A stretch of 64,000 nt of DNA, from the NCBI RefSeq assembly GCF_002813915.1, contig NZ_CP019335.1:728388-792387 (forward strand), written 5' to 3'. A program made the position numbers and the translations under genes. Numbering within the stretch: the first letter of the stretch is position 1; each line of letters begins with the position of its first letter. Source of the DNA: Tenacibaculum sp. SZ-18 (GTDB taxonomy: Bacteria > Bacteroidota > Bacteroidia > Flavobacteriales > Flavobacteriaceae). The notes under the pieces are model-generated. The model made no database searches and was not told where the DNA came from. It was given only the letters and a program-made list of their open reading frames with translations. Of the stretch, positions 9,682-16,825 are shown piece by piece.

Positions 9682-11116
9682 GTCCTTTTTCTTTAATACT
9701 TAATAGTCCAATGAATGTTAGGAAACCGTTCAAAATTAACACGAAAAATCCAAAGTCGAAACCTAAATTAGTTTTACTGTAATCACTTATTAAATAGGTT
9801 AGAACCGGTGCAATAACACATATATAAGGAACTAGTTTGTCTTTCACATTTAATTTAGTGAATAATCCAAATGCATATAAACCTAATAATGGACCGTAAG
9901 TATATCCTGCGAATTGAAATATCTTAGCGATAACACTATCATTGGCAATAAAATATTTAAAGACTAAAATTGTGGCAATTAAAATGACGGAGAATAACAC
10001 ATGAATTTTCTTTCGTATTTGTTCTTTTTCTTGCTCATTTTCTTTTTTATCAATCTCTAAAATATCAATACTGAATGAAGTAGTTAAAGAGGTTAAAGCA
10101 CTGTCTGCACTGGAATAGGCCGCCGCTATTAATCCTAATAAAAAGAATAAGGAAGTTGCTAAACCTAAATTTCCACTCATTGCAATTGTTGGGAATAAAT
10201 TGTCTTTGTGTGCGTTGATTTCATTTACAGTTGCATAATCAGTAAGTAATACTCCTAATGCTAAGAAGAAAAAGTTTACAATTACCAAAACAATTGTAAA
10301 CCAAAACATATTTTTTTGAGCATCTTTCAAATTTCTACAAGTAAGATTTTTTTGCATCATGTCTTGATCTAACCCCGTCATTACAATAGCTATAAAAGCC
10401 CCAGAGAAAAATTGTTTCCAGAAATAATTACCAGCTTTTACATCTTCAAAAAAGAATATTTTTGAAAGTTTGTTGTCAGAAATATAACTGAATAAACTTT
10501 CAATTTGTAAGGCATCTTTAATCATTACAATACAAACTCCAACAGCAATGAGCATAAATAAAGTTTGCAAAGTGTCTGTCCATACGATAGTTTTTATTCC
10601 TCCTTTAAAAGTATACAACCAAATTAATAAAATAGTTATTGTGACCGTAACCCAGAAAGGGATTCCATATTCGTCAAAAAGAATTAATTGTAATACTTTG
10701 GCTACTAAAAATAAACGAAAAGCAGCGCCTACAGTACGAGAAATTAAAAAGAATGAAGCTCCTGTTTTGTAGGAAAATTTCCCAAACCTATCTTTTAAAT
10801 AAGTGTAAATAGAAGTCAGGTTTAACTTGTAATATAATGGAAGCAAAATTAAACCAATAACAGCGTAACCAACGGTATATCCTAAGACCATTTGCATATA
10901 ACTCATCTGTTGATTTTCTATCCAACCTGGGACAGAAATAAGGGTAACTCCCGATAAAGAAGCTCCAATCATTCCAAAAGCAACTAAATACCAAGGAGAT
11001 GAATTATTAGCTTTAAAAAAGGTTTGGTTGTTTGCAGACTTTCCTGTGATGTAAGAAATAAAAACAAGTACGCTGAAGTACACTACAATGAGCAATAGAA
11101 TATAAACTGGATGCAT
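9674..11116 (-). CDS. Sodium:solute symporter (SSS family)
   Basis: A 480-aa inner-membrane transporter with about 13 hydrophobic segments. The SSS core is visible: FGMIGASLSGVTLISVPGW near residues 50-70, the R-rich SRTVGAAFRLFL loop, GGIKTIVWTDTLQTL, and GLIAAAYSSADSALTSLTTS with the conserved Ser-rich Na+ site. It imports an organic solute with sodium; substrate (sugar, amino acid, sialic acid or other) cannot be inferred. First gene of a probable operon with the 54-aa protein and the cupin. Confidence 0.92.
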   Translation of the reverse strand: MHPVYILLLIVVYFSVLVFISYITGKSANNQTFFKANNSSPWYLVAFGMIGASLSGVTLISVPGWIENQQMSYMQMVLGYTVGYAVIGLILLPLYYKLNLTSIYTYLKDRFGKFSYKTGASFFLISRTVGAAFRLFLVAKVLQLILFDEYGIPFWVTVTITILLIWLYTFKGGIKTIVWTDTLQTLFMLIAVGVCIVMIKDALQIESLFSYISDNKLSKIFFFEDVKAGNYFWKQFFSGAFIAIVMTGLDQDMMQKNLTCRNLKDAQKNMFWFTIVLVIVNFFFLALGVLLTDYATVNEINAHKDNLFPTIAMSGNLGLATSLFFLLGLIAAAYSSADSALTSLTTSFSIDILEIDKKENEQEKEQIRKKIHVLFSVILIATILVFKYFIANDSVIAKIFQFAGYTYGPLLGLYAFGLFTKLNVKDKLVPYICVIAPVLTYLISDYSKTNLGFDFGFFVLILNGFLTFIGLLSIKEKGHA

Positions 11117-11141
11117 TTTTTATATTTTTCAGCCACTAATA

Positions 11142-11186
11142 TAAAAAGAAAAAAGGGCGAAAGATAATGTATCTCACAACGCCCTT
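11142..11186 (-). terminator. Terminator of the nitroreductase gene
   Basis: Stem AAGGGCG (11153-11159) / CGCCCTT (11180-11186) with inner stem AGATA/TATCT. On the minus strand it ends in a T-rich tract (TTTTTTCTTTTT). It lies 24 bp after the nitroreductase stop. Confidence 0.8.
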
Positions 11187-11209
11187 ATGTGTTATTATAA
11201 AATTAAATC

Positions 11210-11842
11210 TTAATTAATGTGTAAAACCGTTTCGTCAGTTTCTTTTCGTACTTTTTTCAAATCTTTCATAAAATCGTCTTCAGCTCTGTATCCCACTGGT
11301 AATACTAAAACAGATTTAAGATTTTTAGAAGCAAGATCTAATATTTGGTCATATTTTTCTGGAACAAAACCTTCCATCGGACAAGAATCAATTTGTTCAA
11401 TTGCACAAACTGTCATTAAATTACCTAATGCGATATATGCTTGATTTTTATTCCATTGATATAATTCTTCTTGTGTTTTTTGTTTGAAATTTCCCATTAA
11501 GAACTCCTTAAATGGATTTAAAATTTCTTCTGGGGTATTTCGTATTTCTTTCACCAAGTTGAAATAGTATTCGATATCCTTTTCGGTATGCTCTGCGGGA
11601 ACACATAATACTAAAACATGCGATGCCTGAGCAACTTGTTGTTGATTCCAGCTATGTTCAACTAATTGTTTTTGTATTTCTTTATTTTGAATAACCAACA
11701 ATGTAATTGGTTGTAAACCATAAGAAGTTGCGGTTAAATTAAAGGCCTCTTTTAATGTGTTTATTTGTTCGTTAGTTAATGTTTTATTTTCGTCAAATTT
11801 CTTAACAGCGTACCGCCATTGTAAACTCTTTATTGTGTTCAT
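11210..11842 (-). CDS. Nitroreductase-family NAD(P)H-dependent FMN oxidoreductase
   Basis: A 210-aa protein of the NfsB-like nitroreductase family: a flavoprotein that transfers electrons from NAD(P)H to nitro compounds or quinones. Seen: the N-terminal WRYAVKKFDENK (family RxSxRxF-type FMN-binding start), NLTATSYGLQPITLLV, AYIALGNLMTVCAIEQIDSCPMEGF and LPVGYRAEDD near the C-terminus. Soluble and cytoplasmic. Single gene with its own terminator, divergent from the DUF2851 gene. The physiological substrate is unknown. Confidence 0.93.
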   Translation of the reverse strand: MNTIKSLQWRYAVKKFDENKTLTNEQINTLKEAFNLTATSYGLQPITLLVIQNKEIQKQLVEHSWNQQQVAQASHVLVLCVPAEHTEKDIEYYFNLVKEIRNTPEEILNPFKEFLMGNFKQKTQEELYQWNKNQAYIALGNLMTVCAIEQIDSCPMEGFVPEKYDQILDLASKNLKSVLVLPVGYRAEDDFMKDLKKVRKETDETVLHIN

Positions 11843-11918
11843 TGATTAAATTTTGACGCTAAGTTACGCATATAACGGTCTTGTTCATACAGGCTATTAT
11901 TGAAAAAACTTATAAGCT

Positions 11919-11939
11919 CATATTTAAATTTTAAATATG
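11919..11939. promoter_or_regulatory. Perfect 10-bp-arm palindrome in a divergent intergenic region
   Basis: CATATTTAAA-T-TTTAAATATG lies between the nitroreductase gene and the DUF2851 gene (212-bp gap). It may be an operator; being very A+T-rich it could also be chance. Nothing else definite is seen in the gap. Confidence 0.35.
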
Positions 11940-12054
11940 TACTTTAATCCACTAAAATTGAGAAATAAACAAAATAATCACAATTCTTTTTAAATTAACT
12001 TTATTAATTTTTATGTAACTTTATATTCGAAAAATTGAAAGAAAATTATATGCT

Positions 12055-13347
12055 ATGAAAGAAAAATTTCTCCACTATTTGTGGCGATATAAACTATTGC
12101 TCCATTCTAAACTGGAAAGTTCTCAAAGAGAAAAAATCTCTGTAATCAATTCAGGAGTTTACAATTCGAATTCTGGTCCAGATTTTTTAAACGCCAAAAT
12201 TGAAATCGATGGTCAGCTTTGGTATGGTAATATTGAAATTCATGTAAAAGCTTCTGATTGGTACTTGCACTGCCATGAAAATGACGTTAATTATGATGCC
12301 GTAATTCTTCATGTTGTTTGGGAAAATGATGCTAATATTTACATGAAAAATAATCGACCTATTCCAACTTTAGAATTGAAAAATAAAATTCATTCTGACA
12401 TAATAAACAATTATTCAGCGTTGTATGCCTGTAACTTGAATTGGATCCCTTGTGAAAATCAAATTGGACAAATTGATTCATTTCTAATAGATAATTGGTT
12501 AGAAAGATTGTTTTTTGAAAGGTTAGAGGAGAAGTTAATGTTTATTGTACAATTATTGGAAGATTCGAAGAATGATTATGAAGCTGTTTTGTTTCAAATG
12601 TTGGCTAAGAATTTTGGACTGAAAGTAAATAGTGAGGCTTTTTTAAGATTATCAAAATCTTTTGATTTTAAAATTATACGAAAAACAAGTGATAATGAGT
12701 TAGCCTTATTTGCTTTATTATTCGGTCAGGCTGGGTTTTTACAGGATGATGTACCAGATAACTATTTTAAGTCCCTAAAACAGGAGTATCATTATTTAAG
12801 ACACAAATTTAAACTACGATCGATTTCAAAAAATCATTTCCAATTTTTTAGAATGCGGCCAAATAATTTTCCAACAATTAGAATAGCGCAACTTGGAGCA
12901 TTGTACATACGACATCAAAATCTTTTTAGTGAACTTTTGAATAAAACTACAATTGAATCTATTTATACATTCTTTACAGTAGAGTTGAATTCTTTTTGGA
13001 ATACGCATTATACATTTGAGAAAGAATCAAAGTTCTCCTTGAAAAAATTATCTAGAAATTTTATTGATCTTTTAATAATAAATACAATTATTCCTTTAAA
13101 ATTCGTTTATTACAAAAAACGAGGTGAATTTATAGATGAAGAAATTTTGAATTTAGTAAGATCGATGAAATCAGAAAAAAATTCAATTATTTCTCAGTTT
13201 GAAAATATAAAAATTCAATCAGATAATGCATTGAAGTCACAAGCATTATTACAATTGAAGAATAATTATTGTGATGATAAAAAATGTTTTGAATGTGCTA
13301 TTGGAGATAAACTTATTAGGTTCAATAATTCTAGTTATGGTACATAA
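12055..13347 (+). CDS. DUF2851 family protein
   Basis: A 430-aa cytoplasmic protein recognised as DUF2851, a conserved Bacteroidota family. The N-terminal third carries the most conserved block: SNSGPDFLNAKIEIDGQLW, GNIEIHVKASDWYLH, then VILHVVWEND. The pattern of Asp/Glu/His in beta-strands resembles a nuclease-like core, but that is only an impression. The C-terminus ends with a Cys-containing patch (CDDKKCFECAIG). Function unknown. Divergent from nitroreductase; the SH3 lipoprotein gene follows 66 bp later. Confidence 0.85.
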   Translation: MKEKFLHYLWRYKLLLHSKLESSQREKISVINSGVYNSNSGPDFLNAKIEIDGQLWYGNIEIHVKASDWYLHCHENDVNYDAVILHVVWENDANIYMKNNRPIPTLELKNKIHSDIINNYSALYACNLNWIPCENQIGQIDSFLIDNWLERLFFERLEEKLMFIVQLLEDSKNDYEAVLFQMLAKNFGLKVNSEAFLRLSKSFDFKIIRKTSDNELALFALLFGQAGFLQDDVPDNYFKSLKQEYHYLRHKFKLRSISKNHFQFFRMRPNNFPTIRIAQLGALYIRHQNLFSELLNKTTIESIYTFFTVELNSFWNTHYTFEKESKFSLKKLSRNFIDLLIINTIIPLKFVYYKKRGEFIDEEILNLVRSMKSEKNSIISQFENIKIQSDNALKSQALLQLKNNYCDDKKCFECAIGDKLIRFNNSSYGT

Positions 13348-13386
13348 GTTTATCTTTTGCTAAAAATTAACTTAAGAATTAAATTA

Positions 13387-13394
13387 TATATTTG
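13387..13394 (+). promoter_or_regulatory. -7 promoter element of the SH3 lipoprotein gene
   Basis: TATATTTG fits TAnnTTTG and sits 20 bp before the ATG at 13414. It rules out the longer in-frame TTG start at 13357. A TTTTG lies upstream but 27 bp away, longer than usual. Confidence 0.5.
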
Positions 13395-13413
13395 TTACTT
13401 AAATCAATTTAAA

Positions 13414-14175
13414 ATGAAAAAAATAATCGTTGCTATCATTTCACTTTCAACAATTCTTGTAAGTTGTGGTGCTGAAGGTGAAAAATCAAAAAAAACTACT
13501 GAAGATCAGTTAAATGAATTTAATAAAGAAGAGGCTCCTGTAGTTGAAACTGAGGACAAAAGTGGAGATGCTATTTGCGTTTTAGATAAGTTATCAGTGA
13601 GAGAAACACCTAATGCAAAAGGAAAGTGGGTTACTTCTATGAGTTTAGGAGAGAAGGTTTACTTCACTGGTGAATCTACAATGGATTCAGTTTCTAAAAA
13701 GGAGTATTTTAAAATTAAGTTAATCGATGGTAAAGAAGGATGGTCACGTGCTACTTTTTTAGCAGTTGATAGTAAAGTGGGAGTTATGTTACAAGATGCG
13801 AATGTATATAAGCGTCCAGACTTATTAACTAAAACGGATACTAAATATAGTCCAATGGATATTGTTGCAGTAGTTTCTACTCAAGACGACTGGGCTCAAG
13901 TAAAAGGAAAAAGAGCCGAAGGAAAATATATCGAAGAGGTATGGGTGAAGTCTGCTAATATTTCTGAGAAGCAAGTTGATATTGCTGTGGCGAAATTTGC
14001 GGGTCAAGCAATGGTTCAAGAAACAATGAGTGATAGAATCGTCGCATTGAAAGAGATCGTAGATAACTCTGATTTTGCTGGTGCTTCTTTTATGGATTTA
14101 TTAAAGCAAAAAATTCAAGATTACGAATCAAAGAATAAAGAGATTGATGTTCAAGATGTAAAAGTTGAGGAATAA
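13414..14175 (+). CDS. SH3-domain (SH3b) lipoprotein
   Basis: A 253-aa predicted lipoprotein: signal MKKIIVAIISLSTILVSCG with lipobox LVSC (Cys18), then a charged linker. Two bacterial-SH3-like domains follow: ICVLDKLSVRETPNAKGKW to GWSRATFLA, and VGVMLQDANVYKRPDLLTK to EVWVKSANIS. The C-terminal ~60 residues are helical. SH3b domains usually bind peptides or cell-wall material, so an envelope role is likely but unspecified. I chose the ATG at 13414 because a -7 box lies between it and the alternative upstream start. Confidence 0.85.
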   Translation: MKKIIVAIISLSTILVSCGAEGEKSKKTTEDQLNEFNKEEAPVVETEDKSGDAICVLDKLSVRETPNAKGKWVTSMSLGEKVYFTGESTMDSVSKKEYFKIKLIDGKEGWSRATFLAVDSKVGVMLQDANVYKRPDLLTKTDTKYSPMDIVAVVSTQDDWAQVKGKRAEGKYIEEVWVKSANISEKQVDIAVAKFAGQAMVQETMSDRIVALKEIVDNSDFAGASFMDLLKQKIQDYESKNKEIDVQDVKVEE

Positions 14176-14190
14176 TTTAATTCTCTGCAT

Positions 14191-14235
14191 AATCAAATAA
14201 AAAAGCCAGTTAAAAACTGGCTTTTTTATTTGATT
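14191..14235. terminator. Bidirectional terminator
   Basis: A 21-bp perfect inverted repeat with a 3-nt loop (arms contain AAAAAAGCCAGTT / AACTGGCTTTTTT) between two convergent genes. Confidence 0.92.
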
Positions 14236-14254
14236 ATTTTTTGATGACTTTCTT

Positions 14255-16708
14255 CTAATATAAACTTTTAAATTGCGTCGGATTTGCTTCATGCATAATT
14301 TCATATACTTTTTCGAAGATATCTTCCGTTGAAGGCTTCGAGAAGTAATCTCCATCAGTTCCGTACGCAGGTCTATGTGCTTTGGCACTTAAGGTTTCTG
14401 GTTTACTATCTAAATGAACATATCCATTTTGATTTTCAAGAACTTGTTGTAATAAGTAAGCTGAAGCTCCACCAGGAACATCTTCATCAACCACTAATAA
14501 TCTATTCGTTTTAGCTAGTGATTTTACAGTGTCGTGATTTTTATCGAAAGGTAATAAACTCTGAGCATCTACTATTTCAGCATTAATTCCAACTTGTTGT
14601 AAATCCTTAGCAGCTTCCTCTACTAATCTTAACGTTGATCCATAAGACAATATGGTGATATCAGTTCCTTCTTTAATTACTTCAACTTCACCAATTGGAG
14701 TTTTAAATTCACCTAAATTGTTTGGTAATTCTTCTTTTAAACGGTAACCGTTTAAACATTCCACAACTAAAGCAGGATCATCACCTTCTAATAAAGTATT
14801 GTAAAAACCAGCAGCTTTTGTCATGTTTCTAGGAACTAAAACATGAATTCCTCTAACATTATTAATAATTCCTCCCATTGGAGAACCAGCATGCCAAATT
14901 CCTTCTAAACGATGACCACGAGTACGAATGATTAATGGAGCTTTTTGTTTTCCGAAAGTTCTATAACGTAAGGTAGCTAAATCATCACTCATGATTTGTA
15001 ATGCGTACAGTAAATAATCTAAATATTGGATTTCTGCAATAGGACGTAATCCTCTCATAGCCATTCCAATTCCTTGACCTATAATTGTAGCTTCTCTAAT
15101 TCCTGTGTCAGTAACTCTTAGTTCTCCGAACTTTTCTTGTAATCCTTCCAATCCTTGATTTACATCTCCGATATAACCTGCATCTTCACCAAAAACAAGA
15201 ACTTCAGGATATTTTTCCAATATAGCATCAAAGTTATCTCTCATAATAATACGAGCATCAACAATGTTTTTTTCTGAATCGTAGGTTGGTTCTACTGCCG
15301 CCTTGTTAACAACAGAATTTGTGTTGTCATTTAATAAATGAGAAGAATATTTAGTGTAAGCATTTTCAATACTTTCTTTAATAAAGTTTTGTAATGCAAT
15401 TTTCTCAATGAAGTTCTCATCACGAATTAATCGTAATGTTTTTCTACAAGCCGTTAAAATATCTTTTCGGATAGGCTCAGAAACTCCTGCTAAATCATTC
15501 TTATATTTTGTAATGAAAGAACTGTTACTACTTTTTGAAGCAACTTTCTCTAAAAGAGTAGTTGCAGAAACAACTTCAGATTTAATTTCATTAATGAAGC
15601 TATTCCAAGCATCGCGCTTTGCTGTACTTACTTCTTTTTTAATTTTTTTATCTAGTGCTGTTAATTCATCTTCGCTTTCAACAAAACGTAAAACATCACC
15701 TTGATCATCTGTTAATTCAAACTCAAGAATCCATTTTCTCATTTGCGAAATACAATCAAACTCTTTTTCCCATTCCAATCTCTCTTTAGACTTATACCTT
15801 TCGTGAGATCCCGAAGTTGAATGTCCTTGTGGTTGTGTTAATTCTTTAACATGAATTAAAACAGGAACGTGTTGTTCTCTTGCAATTTCAGCAGCTTTAT
15901 TATAGGTGTCAATTAATTTTACGTAGTCCCAACCATTAACTACGAAAATTTCATAACCATTTGTATCATTTTCTCTTTGGAAACCTTTCAGAATTTCAGA
16001 GATACTTTCCTTTGTTGTTTGGTGTCGTGCATGAACAGAAATACCGTATTCATCATCCCAAACACTCATAACCATTGGTACTTGTAATACACCAGCAGCA
16101 TTTATTGTTTCGAAGAATAGACCTTCACTTGTACTTGCATTTCCAATGGTACCCCAAGCTACTTCATTTCCTTTTTCAGAAAAATTAGTAAAATCTTTTA
16201 ATTCTTCTACATTGCGGTAAATTTTAGATGCTTGTGCTAAACCTAGTAATCTAGGCATTTGTCCTGCAGTAGGAGAGATGTCAGAAGATGAATTCTTTTG
16301 AGCAGTTAAATTCTTCCAGTTTCCATTTTCATCTAAAGAATGTGTGGCAAAATGCCCCCCCATTTGTCTTCCAGCTGACATTGGTTCTTGCACAATATCA
16401 GTATGCGCATACAAACCAGCAAAAAATTGTTGAGCATTTAACTCACCAATTGCCATCATAAAAGTTTGATCTCTGTAGTAACCAGATCTGAAGTCTCCAT
16501 TTTTAAAGGCTTTAGCCATCGCTAATTGAGGGACTTCTTTACCATCACCAAAAATTCCAAATTTAGCTTTACCAGTTAAAACCTCTCTTCTTCCAAGCAA
16601 ACTACATTCTCTGCTCAATCTGGCGATTTTATAATCATTTAATACTTCATTTTTAAAGTCTTCAAACGATAATTTTTGTGGATTTGAAATTCCTACACTT
16701 TGGCTCAT
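14255..16708 (-). CDS. Fused E1 alpha/beta of a 2-oxoacid dehydrogenase complex
   Basis: An 817-aa thiamine-pyrophosphate enzyme fusing E1-alpha (to about residue 420) and E1-beta (from about 465). It decarboxylates a branched-chain 2-oxoacid or pyruvate and hands the acyl group to lipoyl-E2. Seen in alpha: YYRDQTFMMAIGE, GRQMGGHFATHS, TIGNASTSEGLFFETIN (TPP pocket). Seen in beta: VFGEDAGYIGDVNQGL, TGIREATIIGQGIGMAM, HAGSPMGGI. Such fusions are normal in flavobacteria. The start is ATG 16706-16708, because a TATCTTTG -7 box overlaps the alternative TTG at 16735. No E2/E3 genes are nearby. Substrate preference uncertain. Confidence 0.92.
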   Translation of the reverse strand: MSQSVGISNPQKLSFEDFKNEVLNDYKIARLSRECSLLGRREVLTGKAKFGIFGDGKEVPQLAMAKAFKNGDFRSGYYRDQTFMMAIGELNAQQFFAGLYAHTDIVQEPMSAGRQMGGHFATHSLDENGNWKNLTAQKNSSSDISPTAGQMPRLLGLAQASKIYRNVEELKDFTNFSEKGNEVAWGTIGNASTSEGLFFETINAAGVLQVPMVMSVWDDEYGISVHARHQTTKESISEILKGFQRENDTNGYEIFVVNGWDYVKLIDTYNKAAEIAREQHVPVLIHVKELTQPQGHSTSGSHERYKSKERLEWEKEFDCISQMRKWILEFELTDDQGDVLRFVESEDELTALDKKIKKEVSTAKRDAWNSFINEIKSEVVSATTLLEKVASKSSNSSFITKYKNDLAGVSEPIRKDILTACRKTLRLIRDENFIEKIALQNFIKESIENAYTKYSSHLLNDNTNSVVNKAAVEPTYDSEKNIVDARIIMRDNFDAILEKYPEVLVFGEDAGYIGDVNQGLEGLQEKFGELRVTDTGIREATIIGQGIGMAMRGLRPIAEIQYLDYLLYALQIMSDDLATLRYRTFGKQKAPLIIRTRGHRLEGIWHAGSPMGGIINNVRGIHVLVPRNMTKAAGFYNTLLEGDDPALVVECLNGYRLKEELPNNLGEFKTPIGEVEVIKEGTDITILSYGSTLRLVEEAAKDLQQVGINAEIVDAQSLLPFDKNHDTVKSLAKTNRLLVVDEDVPGGASAYLLQQVLENQNGYVHLDSKPETLSAKAHRPAYGTDGDYFSKPSTEDIFEKVYEIMHEANPTQFKSLY

Positions 16709-16732
16709 AAATAAACTTTTTGTTGGTTTCAA

Positions 16733-16740
16733 CAAAGATA
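16733..16740 (-). promoter_or_regulatory. -7 promoter element of the E1 fusion gene
   Basis: TATCTTTG on the minus strand matches TAnnTTTG, 24 bp before the chosen ATG. The -33 region is T-rich without an exact TTG. Confidence 0.5.
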
Positions 16741-16825
16741 GTTTTTTTAAATGAATTTTAAAAATCGATGTTTTTATTGATAAAATCGTAAAAAAAAAGT
16801 GTTTTTTAGGATTCCATTGAATTTT

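Noticed and set aside
13357..13413. Upstream TTG start for the SH3 lipoprotein
   Set aside because: A -7 promoter box lies within this stretch and the signal peptide begins at the ATG at 13414.
14128..14388. 86-aa minus-strand frame across the terminator after the SH3 gene
   Set aside because: It crosses a strong terminator and overlaps the E1 gene in another frame.
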